A stretch of 64,000 nucleotides of DNA, from contig NC_022549.1 in NCBI RefSeq assembly GCF_000967915.1, positions 1,813,793-1,877,792 on the forward strand, given 5' to 3'. Both the position numbers and the translations under genes were made by a program. Source of the stretch: Paracholeplasma brassicae. GTDB lineage: Bacteria > Bacillota_I > Bacilli_A > Acholeplasmatales > UBA5453. The notes under the pieces were generated by a model, which saw nothing but the letters and a program-made list of their open reading frames with translations, was not told where the DNA came from and searched no databases. This document shows positions 8,560 through 17,615 of the stretch, one piece after another; the stretch's first letter is position 1; every line of letters starts with the position of its first letter.

Positions 8560-11187
8560 ATGACTAAGTACGTTTATTTGTTCAAAGAAGGACGTGCAGA
8601 CATGAAAAACCTGCTTGGTGGTAAGGGAGCCAACCTCGCGGAAATGACAAACATCGGTTTGCCAGTTCCACAAGGCTTCACGGTAACAACAGAAGCTTGT
8701 ACCAGGTACTACCAAGACGGTAAAATGATTGCACCTGAAATTGTGGAGCAAATCCTTGCTGCACTAGAGGCCACACAAAGCACATCTGGAAAACAGTTTG
8801 GATCGAGTGAAAATCCATTCTTAGTATCGGTTCGTTCTGGTGCTAGAGCTTCAATGCCAGGGATGATGGACACAATTTTAAACTTGGGTTTAACTGACAA
8901 GGCCGTTGAAGGCTTAGCAAAACTAACGAACAACCCAAGATTTGCTTATGACTCGTATCGCCGTTTTATTCAAATGTTTGCCGATGTCGTTATGGACATC
9001 TCAAAATCAAACTTTGAAGCCATCTTGGAATCTCAAAAACACAAAAAAGGTGTCGAACTTGATACCGATTTAGACGCTGACGATTTAATTTTAATCACAA
9101 AGGCTTACAAAGCCAAATACAAGGAACTCAAGGGAGAAGAGTTCCCGCAAGACCCAAAAGTCCAATTAATTGAGGCAATAAGTGCGGTATTTAGATCTTG
9201 GGATAACCCAAGAGCCAATACTTACCGTATGCTTAATCAAATTCCTTATTCTTGGGGTACCGCAGTCAACGTTCAATCCATGGTATTTGGCAACATGGGT
9301 AACGATTCCGGTACCGGGGTGGCATTCTCAAGAAACCCAGCAACTGGTGAGAACGTCTTGTTCGGTGAATATCTATTTAACGCACAAGGTGAGGACGTCG
9401 TGGCTGGTATTAGAACACCAAAACCAATCTCAGATCTTAAAAAAGATAACGAAGGGTTATATAAACAGTTTGAAGATATCGCTAAGAAACTAGAAAATCA
9501 TTACCATGATATGCAAGACATGGAATTCACCATAGAAAAAGGCAAACTTTATATGCTACAAACCAGAAATGGTAAACGTACCGCGCAAGCGGCTTTAAAG
9601 ATTGCCATTGATTTGGTTAAAGAAGGTTTACTCACTGAAAAAGAAGCTTTGATGAAGGTAGAACCTGCTCAATTAGATCAACTACTTCATCCTCAATTTG
9701 ACCAAAAAACACTACTACATGCAACACCACTGACAACTGGGCTTCCAGCATCCCCAGGGGCTGCGACCGGTCGCGTCGTATTTACGGCAGAACGTGCCGC
9801 ACAATTATTTAAAGCCGATGGCAAACCAGTCATCCTAGTTAGACAAGAAACCTCACCTGAGGACATCGAAGGTATGGTTGTCGCTAAAGGTATTTTAACC
9901 TCACGCGGTGGGATGACTTCTCACGCAGCCGTCGTTGCAAGAGGCATGGGTACCTGCTGCGTCGCGGGTGCTGATAAAGTCAAAGTAAATGAAACCGATA
10001 AGTATTTTGAAATCGAAGGCAAACGCTTTAAAGAAGGCGACTACATCTCACTTGATGGTTCTACTGGTAAAGTTTACGGTGAACAAATCAAGACCGTGGA
10101 TGCCACCGTCTCTGGTGATTTTGCTACCCTAATGGCTTGGGCAGATAAACATAGAGTCCTAAAAGTAAGAACAAATGCTGATACACCGAAAGACGCTGAG
10201 GTTGCTTATAACTTTGGTGCTGAAGGGATTGGATTATGCCGTACGGAACACATGTTCTTTGCTGCAGATCGAATCAGAGCCATGCGTGAAATGATTGTAT
10301 CTAATAACGCTGTTGAAAGAAAACGCGCCCTTGATAAATTACTTCCAATGCAAAGAGAAGACTTCATCGGTCTATATAAAGCGATGAAAGGCTACGCCGT
10401 CACCATTCGTTACTTAGATCCACCACTACACGAATTCTTACCGCATACTTACCAAGAAATCAGAGTGCTTGCTGAGGAAATGGGTATCGAATTTGATGAA
10501 TTAAGACAAACCATCGATAGCCTTCACGAAGTCAACCCAATGCTTGGGCACCGTGGGGTTAGACTCGCTGTCACCTACCCAGAGATTGCACAAATGCAAA
10601 CAAGAGCAGTCATAGAAGCAGCGATTACCGTCAATAAAGAAGGCGGCAACGTCACACCAGAAATCATGATTCCGTTGATTGCTGACATTAAAGAATTTAA
10701 CTACGTCAAGAAAGTTGTGGTTGAAACCGCTGAAAAAGTCCAAAAAGAACACAATCATAAACTCGACTATCTTGTTGGTACCATGATTGAAATCCCTAGG
10801 GCTTGTCTAACGGCAGATACCATTGCTAAAGAAGCCGAATTCTTCAGCTTTGGAACAAACGACTTAACTCAAATGACGTTTGGCTTTAGTAGAGATGACG
10901 CCGCGAAGTTCTTAGGTGACTACTACAAGACAAAAGTCTTTGAAGCAGACCCTTTTGCACACATCGATGAAACCGGTGTGGGTAGCTTAATGAAGATGGC
11001 CGTTGAAAAAGGCCAAAGTGTTCGTAAAGACATCAAACTAGGCATCTGCGGTGAGCATGGAGGCGACCCTCAATCGGTCGAATTCTGCCATAACATCGGA
11101 TTAACCTACGTTTCATGTTCGCCATTTAGAGTCCCTCTTGCAAAACTTGCAGCGGCTCAAGCGAACATCAAAAATCCAAGAAAATAA
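8560..11187 (+). CDS. ppdK: Pyruvate, phosphate dikinase
   Basis: Interconverts pyruvate + ATP + Pi and PEP + AMP + PPi, usually giving a PPi-linked step in glycolysis of anaerobes. The 875-residue chain has the N-terminal ATP-grasp domain (KNLLGGKGANLAEM; SVRSGARASMPGMMDT). The phosphohistidine loop SRGGMTSHAAVVARGMG is near residue 450. The C-terminal PEP-utiliser barrel has GLCRTEHMF, GTMIEIPRA and LGICGEHGGDP with the catalytic cysteine. AAAGGAAG precedes the ATG. It is monocistronic, with its own promoter and terminator. Confidence 0.97.
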   Translation: MTKYVYLFKEGRADMKNLLGGKGANLAEMTNIGLPVPQGFTVTTEACTRYYQDGKMIAPEIVEQILAALEATQSTSGKQFGSSENPFLVSVRSGARASMPGMMDTILNLGLTDKAVEGLAKLTNNPRFAYDSYRRFIQMFADVVMDISKSNFEAILESQKHKKGVELDTDLDADDLILITKAYKAKYKELKGEEFPQDPKVQLIEAISAVFRSWDNPRANTYRMLNQIPYSWGTAVNVQSMVFGNMGNDSGTGVAFSRNPATGENVLFGEYLFNAQGEDVVAGIRTPKPISDLKKDNEGLYKQFEDIAKKLENHYHDMQDMEFTIEKGKLYMLQTRNGKRTAQAALKIAIDLVKEGLLTEKEALMKVEPAQLDQLLHPQFDQKTLLHATPLTTGLPASPGAATGRVVFTAERAAQLFKADGKPVILVRQETSPEDIEGMVVAKGILTSRGGMTSHAAVVARGMGTCCVAGADKVKVNETDKYFEIEGKRFKEGDYISLDGSTGKVYGEQIKTVDATVSGDFATLMAWADKHRVLKVRTNADTPKDAEVAYNFGAEGIGLCRTEHMFFAADRIRAMREMIVSNNAVERKRALDKLLPMQREDFIGLYKAMKGYAVTIRYLDPPLHEFLPHTYQEIRVLAEEMGIEFDELRQTIDSLHEVNPMLGHRGVRLAVTYPEIAQMQTRAVIEAAITVNKEGGNVTPEIMIPLIADIKEFNYVKKVVVETAEKVQKEHNHKLDYLVGTMIEIPRACLTADTIAKEAEFFSFGTNDLTQMTFGFSRDDAAKFLGDYYKTKVFEADPFAHIDETGVGSLMKMAVEKGQSVRKDIKLGICGEHGGDPQSVEFCHNIGLTYVSCSPFRVPLAKLAAAQANIKNPRK

Positions 11188-11196
11188 CAACCATGT

Positions 11197-11236
11197 AAAA
11201 ACTGCCTATCGTCATTTCTGACCAAAGGCAGTTTTT
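11197..11236 (+). terminator. Rho-independent terminator of ppdK
   Basis: An 11-bp perfect stem (AAAAACTGCCT / AGGCAGTTTTT) ends in a T run, starting 10 bases past the ppdK stop. Confidence 0.9.
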
Positions 11237-11347
11237 CTTGTCACTTCTGCTTTAATTTTTAAAGTTGTATCAACCCGATTCTTTTGAATCCTGATTAAAT
11301 CCTATGGTATAATAACTACAGATATTAAAAGAGAGGTTTTAAAACAA

Positions 11348-12499
11348 ATGAAAAAAATACTTGTATTACTACTCGTGGTTTTCTCTACAAGCGTACTTGC
11401 TGCTTGTTCAAGTTCAAAATCACCACTTCTTATTTCAAAGTATTATGAAGCCATCAGTGGTGGAAACAACGCCATTGAAATTTATAATACCTCAAGTAAG
11501 TCCGTTAAATTAAGCGATTACAAACTTGAAATTCACATTAACGGATTTTCAGACAACCTAATTACGATTCCACTATCCGGTGAAATTAAAGGTAATGACT
11601 ACTTTGTTATATCAAGAGATAGCGCATCAAACCAAGACTTAATTGACATCTCAGATATGCAATCTGAAGATCTCGTCTTTAATGGAAACGATCCAGTTCT
11701 ACTAAAAAAAGGCAAAACAACCATTGATGCGATTGGCACACCTGGGTTTAACGCCGATTTTGGAACAAACCTAGCACTTGTTCGTAAAGTCGATCAAATG
11801 AAAGCAAGAAAAACATTCGTTTATAGTGATTTTGTGATGTATCATGCCGAATCATTTCAATTGCTAAAAACAACCGAAGGTATTCTTCTTGAAGAAGAGT
11901 TACTAAAAGGACCTAAGCTCACACAAGCAGACTACGACAAACCATTTGTCGATCCAAACGACGCTAACCTGGGTGGTGGCGGTGTGATTGAAGTCACACT
12001 GGCCAGTACTGGCGATGGTGATACTGCAAACTTTAGGATTGAAGATAACATTGTTTCCGGTGAGCTGATTATTATCCCCTTTGGTGTGCATAGAGTACGC
12101 TTTTATTATATCGATACTCCTGAAGTTATTCCAGGACAAGAAAAACCATTTGGTAAACCAGCCAGTCTATTCACATCTAACATACTTAACGGTACAAAAA
12201 TTGAGCTTCAAAGCATTGAAGGACAAGCACTAAAAGATACTTTTGGACGTTACTTATTTAATGTCTGGGTTGACGGTAATCTTGTTTCTCACTTTGTTAT
12301 AAAAAACGGTCTATCCAAAGCCGCTAGTGACTATGTTCAACAGTATCGCAGTGTGTTGTATTATGGGTTCCTTAAAAATGCTGAGCATTATGCAGAAGCT
12401 AACGGGTTTGCCTTACACGGTGAAGTAGATCCATGTTGGAACTATGAGACAAATAAATTAAAACCAGGAACATGTTATTACGACCTGACCTTTAGATAG
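11348..12499 (+). CDS. Lipoprotein with lamin-tail and SNase-like nuclease domains
   Basis: A 383-residue surface lipoprotein: signal peptide with lipobox SVLAAC (Cys at about residue 19), a lamin-tail (LTD) domain at about residues 27-140 (GNNAIEIYNTSSKSVKLSDY), then a thermonuclease-like domain at about residues 200-365. The SNase catalytic pattern is visible: VRFYYIDTPEV has the first Arg and the Glu, and KDTFGRYL has the second Arg. It probably digests extracellular nucleic acid to feed nucleotide uptake, as proposed for mollicute surface nucleases. A TATAAT-type -10 lies just upstream and a terminator follows. Confidence 0.85.
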   Translation: MKKILVLLLVVFSTSVLAACSSSKSPLLISKYYEAISGGNNAIEIYNTSSKSVKLSDYKLEIHINGFSDNLITIPLSGEIKGNDYFVISRDSASNQDLIDISDMQSEDLVFNGNDPVLLKKGKTTIDAIGTPGFNADFGTNLALVRKVDQMKARKTFVYSDFVMYHAESFQLLKTTEGILLEEELLKGPKLTQADYDKPFVDPNDANLGGGGVIEVTLASTGDGDTANFRIEDNIVSGELIIIPFGVHRVRFYYIDTPEVIPGQEKPFGKPASLFTSNILNGTKIELQSIEGQALKDTFGRYLFNVWVDGNLVSHFVIKNGLSKAASDYVQQYRSVLYYGFLKNAEHYAEANGFALHGEVDPCWNYETNKLKPGTCYYDLTFR

Positions 12500-12507
12500 T
12501 CAAACAA

Positions 12508-12536
12508 ACACTTCGCTCTATCGCGAGGTGTTTTTT
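12508..12536 (+). terminator. Terminator of the nuclease lipoprotein gene
   Basis: Hairpin with arms ACACTTCGC and GCGAGGTGT around a six-base loop, followed by TTTTTT. Confidence 0.85.
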
Positions 12537-12646
12537 CATTAGATGACTCACCTTATTTAGAAATATTTGGTCTAGTTAGCTGTACCAAGGGACTTTCTTT
12601 GATTATTTTATCAAAATAGACTATCCTAAATGTAGGAGTTGATAAC

Positions 12647-12886
12647 ATGAAAACAATTGTAGCACCAGACTACATGCCTAAAGATAGACATAAGGCCATA
12701 TTTGATATGTTTTATGGTTTAGAGGTAAATGAGACCATGAAATTGATTAACGACCATGACCCTAAACCGCTATACTATCAGTTCTTGTTTAAACACAAAG
12801 ACTGTTTTTCTTGGCAATATTTGGTTGAAGGCCCAAATACGTTTGAAGTACTGATTACAAAAATCAAAGAGGTAGAAAAAAAGTAA
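12647..12886 (+). CDS. DUF2249 domain protein
   Basis: A 79-residue protein matching the DUF2249 pattern: an N-terminal segment with R-HK-AIFDMF, the block MKLINDHDPKPLYYQF, an aromatic FSWQY stretch and a closing GPNTFEVLITKI. DUF2249 proteins have a small TusA-like fold and often occur near heme, NO or redox proteins, but their biochemical role is unsettled. TAGGAG precedes the ATG. It converges on the DUF2200 gene with a shared hairpin region. Confidence 0.75.
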   Translation: MKTIVAPDYMPKDRHKAIFDMFYGLEVNETMKLINDHDPKPLYYQFLFKHKDCFSWQYLVEGPNTFEVLITKIKEVEKK

Positions 12887-12911
12887 CCTTTTTAAAGGCT
12901 ACCTAGTCAAG

Positions 12912-12940
12912 GACTAAGTTCATTTTCTTAGTCTTTTTTT
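12912..12940 (+). terminator. Terminator between converging genes
   Basis: Stem GACTAAG / CTTAGTC with an eight-base loop followed by seven T on the plus strand. It ends the DUF2249 gene and overlaps the last codons of the opposite DUF2200 gene. Confidence 0.75.
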
Positions 12941-13287
12941 CTTTTAATTTTGTTGATGTCTCTACCTTTTGCTAGTTCATCAATTACCTTATCTAAGTAC
13001 CTGATTTCTTGATACATCGGGTCTTTTATTTCTTCAATTCTGACGCCACAAATGACACCTTTAATTAAATGTCTTGATTCATTTTTGTTTGGCGCTTGAC
13101 TTATAAAGGCTTCAAGCGTTATGTCCGAATTTACTAATTGATCAATCGAGTCACTTTCATACCCATAGAGCCAAAAAAGAAGTTCATTGATCTTAGCTTT
13201 GTCTTGATTCTTACGCTCGACCTTTTTAACGTAGAGGTCATAGATCTTAGAAAAAGGCATGTTAAAGAGTTTTTCATTGTTGGTCAT
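12928..13287 (-). CDS. DUF2200 family protein
   Basis: A 119-residue protein with the DUF2200 signature: FNMPFSKIYDLYVKKVERKN at the N-terminus, then LLFWLYGY and the central LIKGVICGVRIEEIKDPMYQEIRYLDKVIDELAKGR. Function is unknown for this family. It is the last gene of a three-gene operon with DUF1801 and YdeI-type proteins, and its ATG overlaps the previous stop (ATGA). Confidence 0.85.
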   Translation of the reverse strand: MTNNEKLFNMPFSKIYDLYVKKVERKNQDKAKINELLFWLYGYESDSIDQLVNSDITLEAFISQAPNKNESRHLIKGVICGVRIEEIKDPMYQEIRYLDKVIDELAKGRDINKIKRKKD

Positions 13288-13697
13288 ACATTCACCTCAT
13301 TTACTGTGATGAAATCAAGCGCTAGCGTATCTTTGATTGCTTTTCTCATTAGTTCTTCTAAGACATCAAGTGACACGTCTTCTGTTTTCTTAATGTAAAG
13401 GCAACCTTTACCTGTTTGGTATTTCCCAAGTAGATTCAAATCCTCATATTGATTAATATCATAAGACATGTAGATAGTGATTGCTTGTTTTCGACTAGAA
13501 ATACCTACAAGAGGCATAACCCCCGATCGTCCTGTTTTATATTTGTATGTCAAATGTCCAAAGTATAGGATTGTTCCTACTAAGGTTGGATCATAGCCCG
13601 TAATCTGATGTGTTAATTCCATGAGTACTACCATGTCTTGTTTTCTTTTTGGATCTAACGTATTAAGGTAGCCTAATACATCATCGTTTAGTTTCAT
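13284..13697 (-). CDS. DUF1801 (YdhG-like) protein
   Basis: A 137-residue protein of the DUF1801/YdhG fold: an N-terminal helix (VLGYLNTLDPKRKQDMVVLMELTHQITG), a central beta sheet (VGTILYFGHLTYKYK) and a YQTGKGCLYIKK strand. The family is thought to be a small metal- or iron-chaperone-like fold (frataxin-like), which is a structural hint only. It is coupled by ATGA overlaps to both neighbours. Confidence 0.75.
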   Translation of the reverse strand: MKLNDDVLGYLNTLDPKRKQDMVVLMELTHQITGYDPTLVGTILYFGHLTYKYKTGRSGVMPLVGISSRKQAITIYMSYDINQYEDLNLLGKYQTGKGCLYIKKTEDVSLDVLEELMRKAIKDTLALDFITVNEVNV

Positions 13698-14308
13698 TTT
13701 GACGGCCTCTTTTCTAAGTTTTTTGATTTAATCCCTTGATTTAATAAGTGCTTCATCTCTTCTATACGTCTTTTTCGAGTCTCTTCTAAAGCAGCTTCGA
13801 ATACGTATCTAGCCCACGCTTTTTGATACCCAGGGGCAAGCGAATCAAAGAAATTAAGGCTTAGAGAGTCCTTAAGTAGCGTTCTAACCTCACTGATTTT
13901 TTTCGAATAATCAACGTTGTCTTTCTTAGCTTTTATTCGCTCTTTTCTTGTTTTATCTTTCTTGAGACCAAACAATGTCTGATTGATATCGTAAGCGCGC
14001 ATTTGATTAAATCTTAAATCAGTTTCGTTGACATAGCCTGAGTCTTCATTGACCATTAGATAGGGGAAAATGTGGTCTCTATGAATGCCTTTTAAATAGA
14101 TTTTGTTGTTTAGTTTGGGATATATTAGATACAACATACCATCTTCATGTAAGCATTTATTTGCATATAAAATTGCCTGTTTCATTTGACTCAACTCGCC
14201 TACAAAACCAACGACAACTTGATAGAATCTCTTTTCTTCAATGATACTATCATCTTTATTAAAATCAATGATGATATGTGTTTTATCCTTTATTAGTTTA
14301 TCTATCAT
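13694..14308 (-). CDS. YdeI/OmpD-associated family protein
   Basis: A 204-residue protein whose C-terminal half shows the YdeI/OmdA signature (FDSLAPGYQKAWARYVFEA, ETRKRRIEEMKHLL) at about residues 150-190. The N-terminal half (about residues 1-90) resembles the small DUF3052-type domain that often precedes it. YdeI proteins are linked to peptide resistance in some bacteria; the mechanism is unknown. It starts the YdeI-DUF1801-DUF2200 operon. Confidence 0.7.
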   Translation of the reverse strand: MIDKLIKDKTHIIIDFNKDDSIIEEKRFYQVVVGFVGELSQMKQAILYANKCLHEDGMLYLIYPKLNNKIYLKGIHRDHIFPYLMVNEDSGYVNETDLRFNQMRAYDINQTLFGLKKDKTRKERIKAKKDNVDYSKKISEVRTLLKDSLSLNFFDSLAPGYQKAWARYVFEAALEETRKRRIEEMKHLLNQGIKSKNLEKRPSK

Positions 14309-14353
14309 ATGAATTTCCTCCTATTAAGGTTAGTATACACGATAAAATTAAAA

Positions 14354-14371
14354 AAGTGCAATTAAGCACTT
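14354..14371 (-). terminator. Terminator of the nrdB-nrdA operon
   Basis: Stem AAGTGC / GCACTT with a six-base loop, followed by a T-rich run on the minus strand, 18 bases after the nrdA stop. Confidence 0.8.
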
Positions 14372-14388
14372 CTATTAAAAAACTTTTG

Positions 14389-16062
14389 TTACGCTTCGCA
14401 CGCCTGTTGACACAACTTAGATTGATTGAACTTTTGAGCAGCGTTTGTTGCATGTTGATAGTAAAGCGATTTGATTCCATTTTCCCAAGCGTAGATATAG
14501 AGCTGATTAATCTCTTTTGCTGAGGTGTTTTGACTAATCATTAGATTTAATGATTGCCCTTGATCGATGTAATGTTGTCTCGACGCAGCTTGATCGATAA
14601 TGACGTAAGGATCTATCTCAGCGAACGTTTTAAAAACGTCTTTTTCTTGGTCTGTTAGGCACGTCAAATGTTGAACAGACCCGTCATGGTCTCTAATGGA
14701 TTGCCAAATTTCTTTCGTGTCCATGTCTCTTTGTTTCAACAATTCTTTTAGCTTCTGATTGTGAATGGTCACCTTGACTTTATCAATATCCTTAACATAA
14801 CAATTAGACCAAATCGGTTCAATGCTTTGTGATACCTGTCCTAAGATAAATGAAGAAGAGGTTGTAGGTGCCACGGCATTAAGTGTCGCGTTTCGACGTC
14901 TGTAACCTTTGGTCACGGGCGCTTCTTCAAACAAAGTCGCTAATTCGATTGAGGCTTGATAAGCGCGTTCTTTGATGAATCTAAATATTTCAACGTTCAA
15001 CTTGTTTGCTTCTAGTGATTCAAATGAAATCATTTTAGATTGTAGATACGAATGCCAACCCAGGACACCAAGACCAAGCGCGCGGTTATCTTTGGCAAAT
15101 TGGTAAGCTCTTCTCATGTAAAAAAAGGCTTCTTGATCTTCTTTTAACCTTGAGTTCATCAGTTTCTCTAGTTTAGTGATGAAATCCGTCATCACAGCAT
15201 CTAAAAAGTAGGTAAGTGTTTCTACCGCATCGGTTGTTTTCCATTCGTCGTAATATAGTAAGTTCATTGAGCTTAAATCACAAACGAATGACCAATCACT
15301 ATTATCGGGCAGCATGATTTCTGTGCACAAATTGCTGTGTGTGATTTGTAACTGTTTATCTTTATAACAATCCACTGTGTTGCGATTAACTGTATCAGTG
15401 AATAACAAATATGGATACCCCATTTCTGCTCTTCGTTGAATGATTTTTGCCCACAGTCGTCGTTTTTCAACGTCGCCGTCGATCATTTCTTTCATCCATC
15501 GGTCACTGACGGTTACCCCGTGTGTTAGGTTTTGGATTGGGTTACCTTCAGTCCCTATTTCTAAGAACTCATGGATGTCTTTGTGTTCAACCGGGAGGTA
15601 TGGTGCGTAATGACCTCGTCTCGTTGATCCTTGAGACACCACATCAATCACACTTTGAAATAACTGCATGAAGTGTACGGATCCTGAGGAGACACCGTTG
15701 TCTTTGATTGGTGCACCTCGATGACGTAAGTCGCCGAAGAATCCTGAGGTGCCCCCGCCGTATTTACTCATCATTCCAGTTTCACCAACCGAATATAATA
15801 TTTGACTCATATCATCTAACACTGTACCGCCAAAGCAACTAATTGGAAGGCCTCTTTCAAGACCAAAATTGGCCCATATAGGCGAAGATAAAGAGTAAAA
15901 ACCCTTTGACATGTATTCATAGAACTTCGTTGAAAATCCTGGCATCCCCAATATCTCTTCTGCGTGTTTTGCGATGACCATCACTCGGTCTTCTGCCGTC
16001 TGTCCTTCGCTTAGATATCCTTTACTTAAAAATTGTCTACTTAAATCGTTTAACCATCTCAT
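14389..16062 (-). CDS. nrdA: Ribonucleotide reductase large subunit, no ATP-cone
   Basis: Catalytic alpha subunit of a class I ribonucleotide reductase. Seen: ISCFGG with the first active-site Cys, GGTSGFFGDLRHRG, the NLCTEI block with the Asn-Cys-Glu active site, NAVAPTTSSSF, and a C-terminal redox pair CQQAC. It lacks the N-terminal ATP-cone found on most NrdA proteins and starts directly at the catalytic barrel; the cone is on the partner subunit. AAGGAG is nine bases before the ATG at 16062; a start nine bases upstream would abut the ribosome site. Its leader overlaps the true end of nrdB. Confidence 0.9.
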   Translation of the reverse strand: MRWLNDLSRQFLSKGYLSEGQTAEDRVMVIAKHAEEILGMPGFSTKFYEYMSKGFYSLSSPIWANFGLERGLPISCFGGTVLDDMSQILYSVGETGMMSKYGGGTSGFFGDLRHRGAPIKDNGVSSGSVHFMQLFQSVIDVVSQGSTRRGHYAPYLPVEHKDIHEFLEIGTEGNPIQNLTHGVTVSDRWMKEMIDGDVEKRRLWAKIIQRRAEMGYPYLLFTDTVNRNTVDCYKDKQLQITHSNLCTEIMLPDNSDWSFVCDLSSMNLLYYDEWKTTDAVETLTYFLDAVMTDFITKLEKLMNSRLKEDQEAFFYMRRAYQFAKDNRALGLGVLGWHSYLQSKMISFESLEANKLNVEIFRFIKERAYQASIELATLFEEAPVTKGYRRRNATLNAVAPTTSSSFILGQVSQSIEPIWSNCYVKDIDKVKVTIHNQKLKELLKQRDMDTKEIWQSIRDHDGSVQHLTCLTDQEKDVFKTFAEIDPYVIIDQAASRQHYIDQGQSLNLMISQNTSAKEINQLYIYAWENGIKSLYYQHATNAAQKFNQSKLCQQACEA

Positions 16063-16077
16063 TTTACTCATCTCCTT

Positions 16078-17339
16078 TTAAAATAAATCATCTTCGGTAA
16101 TACTTCTTGAACGTTTGTTGTAATTGATCGATCGTTTTACAAAGAAGTCGCCATGTTTGGTGGCAATCACTTCATCATCAAACCAATTGGTTTTACTAAC
16201 CAAGGCTTCATCAATATCAAATAAGGTTGGTTCACCGATTTGAACGAGCGATTGGTTGAATCGGTTTTTGATGAACTCGATGACGACTTCTTTTGATAGA
16301 AACTCAAGTTCACCTTCTTCAAATATCCACTCAACAATCTCTTTTTCCGCTTCAAATGCAGAAAGACACGCTTCTTTATCCGGTAAGACATCGACTCATC
16401 AAACCAAGTTGGATTTTCTTGTTTAATGATATTTACGACATCAATTCCAAATAGCCCGTGTATTTGTTCTTCTTTCGATGTGGCTTCTATGACATTGGAA
16501 ATACCTTTAAATCGATTTTGATACTTGTTAAAGGACATAATAATCAAGAACTGTGAAAACAGTGAGACATGTTCGATGAATAACGAAAAAAGTAATATTG
16601 ATATGGTATAACTTTTTTCATCAAACTGCTTTGAGGTTTGATTCATATAATCTAGGTAATTTATTCGTTTGATCATGGCCGGTACCGAGCTAATGGTTTC
16701 AAAGGCATCATTTAATCCTAACAATTCTAGCAAATGCGAATACGCATCGTGATGCCTTACTTCACTTTCTGCAAACGTATAACCGACAGAGCCAATTTCA
16801 GGTTTTGGCAGATGTTTAAAAATATCGCCCCAAAACGTTTTTACAGAGACCTCGATTTGTGCGATTGCAAGCATGGATCTTCGAATCGCTTCTTGTTCAA
16901 CGTTGTTCGCAAGTACTTTAAAATCTTGAATATCCGAGGTGTAATTAAACTCCGTGTGTATCCAATACGAATGCCTAATCGCATCGACGTATTCAACCAA
17001 ATCTTTGTATTCGTATGGTTTCAAACTTAGTCTTGGTTTAAATATATTCTTTTCTCGGTTTATTTTTCGTTTTTCTCTGTACAAAATAAACGCTTTTGCC
17101 GTTTGCTTATACACTGAGCTCAATAAAACTTCCTCACAATAATCTTGAATCAGTTCAACACTTAAGACATCAGCGGTTTGTGTTCTTAGTTTTTCTTTAA
17201 CCTTATTTGCCAACTCCCTCGCTTCAATTTGTTCAAATTCACCCGTTTGTTTTGCTGCAAGATAAATTGCCTGTGTAATTCTTTGATCGTCGAATGCGAC
17301 CAAACTGCCATCTCTTTTTAATACCCATTCTAGTTTCAT
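16078..17339 (-). pseudogene. nrdB: Ribonucleotide reductase small subunit with ATP-cone; one frameshift
   Basis: Small, metal-binding subunit. Residues 1-90 form an ATP-cone (EWVLKRDGSLVAFDDQRITQAI...), normally found on NrdA. The ferritin-like domain follows, with EQEAIRRSMLAIAQIE, FAESEVRHHDAYSHLL (Glu, His and a Tyr four residues after the His, as in tyrosyl-radical enzymes) and KEEQIHGLFG. Near 16391 the frame breaks after PTWFDES. The other frame continues DVLPDKEACLSAFEAEKE...TNWFDDEV...ITEDDLF to a TAA at 16078, which is the expected C-terminus. One missing base explains it: a real mutation or a sequencing error. The uncorrected frame would stop at 16167 with an unrelated tail. Confidence 0.85.
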
Positions 17340-17386
17340 TAGCTTCTTCTCCTTACAATTATTATCCTCACATAAAGAAAAAAAGA

Positions 17387-17488
17387 GCTTTACGCGAGCA
17401 TCATTCGCCTTGATATCCAGGCGTTACAAGGGATCGGACTTTACCGTTGCGCGACAGTGTTGGATTTTCACCAAACTTCACCTTGTAT
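17387..17488 (-). ncRNA. Cobalamin riboswitch upstream of nrdB
   Basis: On the minus strand the core reads TTTGGTGAAAATCC, then CTGTCGCGCAACGGTAA, then AGTCCGA, then GCCTGGATATCAAGGC, matching the order and wording of the cobalamin aptamer (B12 box region and its loop partner). A seven-base outer stem pairs TACAAGG (17481-17487) with CCTTGTA (17425-17431). Transcription should start just before it. A run of seven T follows near 17380, then AAGGAG and the nrdB start. It predicts repression of this class I reductase when B12 is present. Confidence 0.8.
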
Positions 17489-17493
17489 TTGAC

Positions 17494-17521
17494 ATTATAT
17501 CACGTTACGTTATCCGTTCAA
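17494..17521 (-). promoter_or_regulatory. Promoter of the riboswitch-nrdBA transcript
   Basis: Minus-strand TTGAAC, 16-base spacer, TATAAT. The expected start falls about 7 bases downstream, right at the first stem of the riboswitch. Confidence 0.75.
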
Positions 17522-17566
17522 ACGAATAAGCTTTCCATTTGTCTCTCATGACATAAAAAGAAAAAA

Positions 17567-17580
17567 GTGCAAAAATGCAC
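17567..17580 (-). terminator. Terminator of the GGDEF gene
   Basis: Short hairpin GTGCA / TGCAC followed on the minus strand by TTTTTTCTTTTT, 35 bases after the diguanylate cyclase stop. Confidence 0.7.
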
Positions 17581-17615
17581 GTTATTCTAATCGTTTAAGT
17601 TGATTTAATCCGTTG

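Noticed and set aside
16167..16390. C-terminal residues IKKRVFLHLKRK... as the true end of NrdB
   Set aside because: They come from the shifted frame. The other frame gives the conserved family C-terminus up to 16078.
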